DNA from: Nemopilema nomurai | Lineage: Eukaryota; Cnidaria; Scyphozoa; Rhizostomeae; Rhizostomatidae | NCBI GenBank assembly: GCA_003864495.1 | Contig: ML133502.1 | Location: 1,426,001 to 1,490,000, forward strand | DNA length: 64,000 bases | Direction: 5' to 3' | Shown: positions 60,880 through 64,000 of the stretch, in pieces | Layout: each line of letters begins with the position of its first letter | Numbering within the stretch: the stretch's first letter is position 1 | Made by a program: the position numbers and the translations under genes | Notes under the pieces: model-generated | The model's database searches: none | What the model was told of the DNA's origin: nothing | Seen by the model: only the letters and a program-made list of their open reading frames with translations

Positions 60880-63598
60880 ATGTGGACAAAGGCATCACTT
60901 GTTTACAGAGTTTTCTCTTCACTTTCAGTGTTTTTCATGACACTTGACACAGAAATACAAGGTTTGGAATTTTTTCAATATCAGCTCGACGATTTTTTTT
61001 ATTCTATTTACATATAATAATAAGGACCTTGAAGATTACGATTTTGTAGCCACTGTTACGAAATCACTTGTTATAATGATAGCCCTTTTTATATAGCCAA
61101 TATGTTATTGGTTTGTTTTGCCAATTAACTAAATAAAACCTAAAGATAATGTGTCGAGGGCGAGCATCAAATGTTTGTACGTCACTCTCTGTGTAAAATT
61201 GACATTTTTGTTTACTCGCGAGCTAGGCCTTGCGAAATTTGCTGCAAAGGCATATCTTTATAAGAATTGGCTATAGCCATCAAGAAACTATTGTTTAGAT
61301 GATGCTTTAACGGTATTCTACTTTAACGGCTTATGACTTATTGATGTGCTGTGATGGAAACATATCCTATTAAGGCGTGGATGGGGACACCACTATTGAC
61401 GTTGATAAACATTTGGAGCTGGGAAAGAAGTTACTAGCTGCTGGGCAGCTCACAGAGGCACTGTCCCATTACCATGCAGCAGTTGGTGAGTGCCTGGCTC
61501 TCTTTTGCCATTTCTGGCCATTTGGCACAGCTCTTACTAATCAGGTTTCTTTACCACCACCAGGTCTTCTTTACCATTAACCTCATGTGCAACTATTCCT
61601 GGACATTTATTTCCTTGCATTCTGCACTGTGATTTTCTGTTTGCATGGCAAAGGAATCCCAAGCATAATTTGAAAGTGCTTGTCATTAGAAAATTTTTGA
61701 TTTGTAGTGGATGCTTCCAGAGGCATTTTTCTAAACTTTCCAAAAGTTTATTAATTGGAAGTTGAATTAAATCAGCTTATTTATGTAAAATTGCTGTCCT
61801 TGCAAAATAGAAGATGTCTTTGCATAATCCATTATAGCTATTTCGGCAAATATATGTATGAAGTACCTGTGAGCACCAACATACACACCAGGACCAATCA
61901 CATCCATCAAACTGAATTGTTTTGCTTCCTTATAGAGGGAGACCCAATGAACTACATGACCTACTTCCGAAGGGCAGCTGTGTACCTTGCTTTGGGCAAA
62001 TCCAAATCAGCACTTCCAGATCTTGACAATGTAATTGAGTTGAGACCAGATTTCATAAAGGTGAGCTTCAAAATTTCAAATATTTATTAGCTAAGTGTGT
62101 TCAAATAATCCTTGCAGAAGCCAGAACGCACTTTCACTCTCTTCAGATGACTTTATTAAAAGCAATCTAGTTGCTTTTAATTGCTTGAAAAAACTCATTC
62201 ATTCATTTCCTTTTCAGTTTTGTATTTTAAACTCATATAAAGTAAACTAGGATCTCAATAAATTGATATTTTTTCTTTGCCTAATGTGTTTATTCTTTGC
62301 CTGATGTGAAAGCCTTGTACCCTGACTTTAATGTATGAGCTTTGTTTCAGGCTAGAGTTCAAAGAGGAAACATAAATTTGAAGCAAGGTCATCTTGACTT
62401 GGCTGCAGAGGACTTTGAAAATGTGGTGGGTTTGTAGTAGGTCTTGAAAACCCCATTTTATGCAAGAATCTCTTTACCTATAATGGAATTGGTAACAAAG
62501 TCCTGATCTAAAAAGCTTTACTTTTATCATTTATGATTGAACTTTTCACACCGTCTGTAATTGTTGTTTACTTAACAATTCCCACATGAGTTTTTCCATA
62601 CTCTACTACTTTCTTTAGAGTTTACTATTTTTAAACAACACATTCAAAATGAAGTCTTTTGATGATTTAGACTTTGATTATGACTTCTTTGCTTCCAGTT
62701 GGAAATGGACTCAGACAATGAGTTGGCCTTTTCCAAGGTTAGATGCTTTATTTGTTTAGTTGAAGCAAAAATGTAACTTTTAACCTATTGAAAATTTTCA
62801 TATATTGTTTCCATGGCAAACTAGGGCGTAACTCAACATTTGTTTAATAACCATATTCTTTAGGCCAATTTGCTAGAAAATTTATTCAAACAATATGGAT
62901 TAAAAAAAAAGATTCAGTTTCAGCTAAAGGGGTCCGTTTTGTCTTCATTTAGCTACACTTAATTGAGCCAATAAAAGATGATATTACACAAGGAAAAGAA
63001 TCCATGAAAATTGGGGACTATGGCTCTGCAATCACCTTCTTCTCTAAAGCCATTGAAGTTTGCCCTTGGGATCCAGTTCTTAGACAACTACGGGCAGAGT
63101 GTTATGAAGTAATAGGGGATACTATCAAAGCAATTGGAGATATAAGGTACACATTTGTCATTAATGCATGTCTTGCTAAACAATTTTGATGTTATGTAAA
63201 ATGCATTCTTATGGATTTTGCAAGTGTTTGACTGGTTGTTTTCTTGATCATGACACCTGTTTTTGCCTGTGCTGAGTGCTGTCTATGAAGATTTGCCCAT
63301 ACTCAGTGTTGTCTTATATGTCTGTTTGTTCTTAATGCTGACATCAGTCTGTAATGTAACCCAGGTCTTTTTGGGCAAAAGAGCAATCGTTTTTCTAGCT
63401 GACTTTACAGGCAGAGCCCCATATATATAAATTCCTATGAAAGCTATTTGCCCTTTCATTTTCATTTCAAATGCAAATCTGGCATGATTTTATCTTTCTT
63501 TTAAGACCAACACTCAAACTGATTCCAGACAATACAGAAGGCTATTATAAAATCAGTTTGCTCCACTATATGATAGGTGAAGCAGATGAATCATTAAA
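60880..63598 (+). CDS. DNAJC3: DNAJC3 / P58IPK ER-luminal TPR cochaperone, 5' portion (runs off the window)
   Basis: ER-luminal cochaperone: its TPR repeats bind unfolded protein and a C-terminal J domain stimulates BiP. Exons seen: 60880-60961, 61375-61485, 61936-62060, 62351-62425, 62699-62737, 62953-63146, 63506-63598. The last ends at a GTGAGT donor and the gene continues beyond the window, so the J domain is not visible. Exon 1 encodes a hydrophobic signal peptide (MWTKASLVYRVFSSLSVFF). Exon 2 has VDKHLELGKKLLAAGQLTEA, nearly the same as the vertebrate protein. Later TPR helices include YFRRAAVYLALGKSKSALPD, ARVQRGNINLKQGHL and AIEVCPWDPVLRQLRAECYE. All phases agree. The TATAAA eight bases before the ATG is too close to act as this gene's TATA box. 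Confidence 0.95.
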
Positions 63599-64000
63599 GT
63601 GAGTTGACTAGACTTGCTCTTATCCTTACTTGCCTATGTTTAGATCACTCTTCTTATGTACCATAAATGACGAAATCAGTGCCCTCTTTTTCAAAAATAA
63701 ACTTTTGCAGCAGTCACTTTTAGACAGGCACAATTGATTCAGCAGATGGCTTATTATTTTGTGTTAAAACCATTTGAGGGAGACAATTTTATTTCCCATG
63801 TTTTCAGTTCTTTTTCAGAGGAAGATTATAATAAACATATCTCACACTTCGTGAAAAAAATAGGTCCTATAAAATGTCAAGTTTTCTATCCATTAGAAAT
63901 CAACCATTAGAAATTCAGGCCCTGTTATTGCCATTTTGTTTTCCCCAATTTTAAATGGGTCAACTATGATTGCAATTGGCCTTCTAAATTTGCTTCTGCA

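Overview
The window is eukaryotic nuclear DNA from an animal: AT-rich, with many short exons, canonical GT-AG introns, a eukaryotic-type tRNA gene, decayed retrotransposons and no operons. A STING gene, a CEP63-family gene, a Methuselah/adhesion-type GPCR, Penelope-like and hAT remnants and Mariner-like MITEs together suggest an early-branching metazoan. I think a cnidarian (anthozoan-like) is most likely, but that is inference from gene content and not a species identification.

Layout. 1-5.6 kb is mostly non-coding, with a (CATAA)n array and a 5'-truncated LINE fragment. 5.6-10.3 kb (+) holds a complete seven-exon BAG1 gene (ubiquitin-like plus BAG domain, Hsp70 cochaperone). 11.7-17.2 kb (+) holds an eight-exon gene for a 291-aa protein I do not recognise, with a 147-bp pure CT tract in its last intron. 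17.2-22.1 kb is gene-poor. 22.3-25.4 kb holds two head-to-head small heat-shock protein genes, A on minus and B on plus. Each encodes two alpha-crystallin domains, and they share an intergenic promoter containing heat-shock elements. 26.5-27 kb is a Penelope-like element fragment. 27.3-32.3 kb (+) is a PROSER3-like gene. 33.4-33.9 kb is another LINE 3' end. 34.35-35.94 kb is a near-identical copy of the sHSP-B promoter and gene (copy C), broken by small deletions in homopolymer runs. 37.0-52.5 kb (+) is a complete 21-exon CEP63/DEUP1-family centrosomal gene. Its introns contain an intact antisense STING gene (39.9-41.2 kb), an antisense tRNA-Asp gene (44.6 kb) and a decayed hAT transposase (45.7-46.7 kb). 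54.5-54.9 kb is a MITE with terminal inverted repeats. 55.1-58.8 kb (-) is a 7TM receptor exon plus a phase-compatible candidate N-terminal exon. 60.9 kb to the end (+) is the 5' half of DNAJC3 (P58IPK), an ER cochaperone.

How the genes relate. Five of the loci concern protein folding (BAG1, three sHSP copies, DNAJC3). Two are centrosomal or probably so (CEP63, PROSER3). One is innate immune (STING). These are independent transcription units. The only arrangements that directly suggest co-regulation are the divergent sHSP pair and the nesting of STING inside CEP63. Exon boundaries were inferred by hand from splice sites, reading phase and remembered family sequences; no alignment or transcript data were available.
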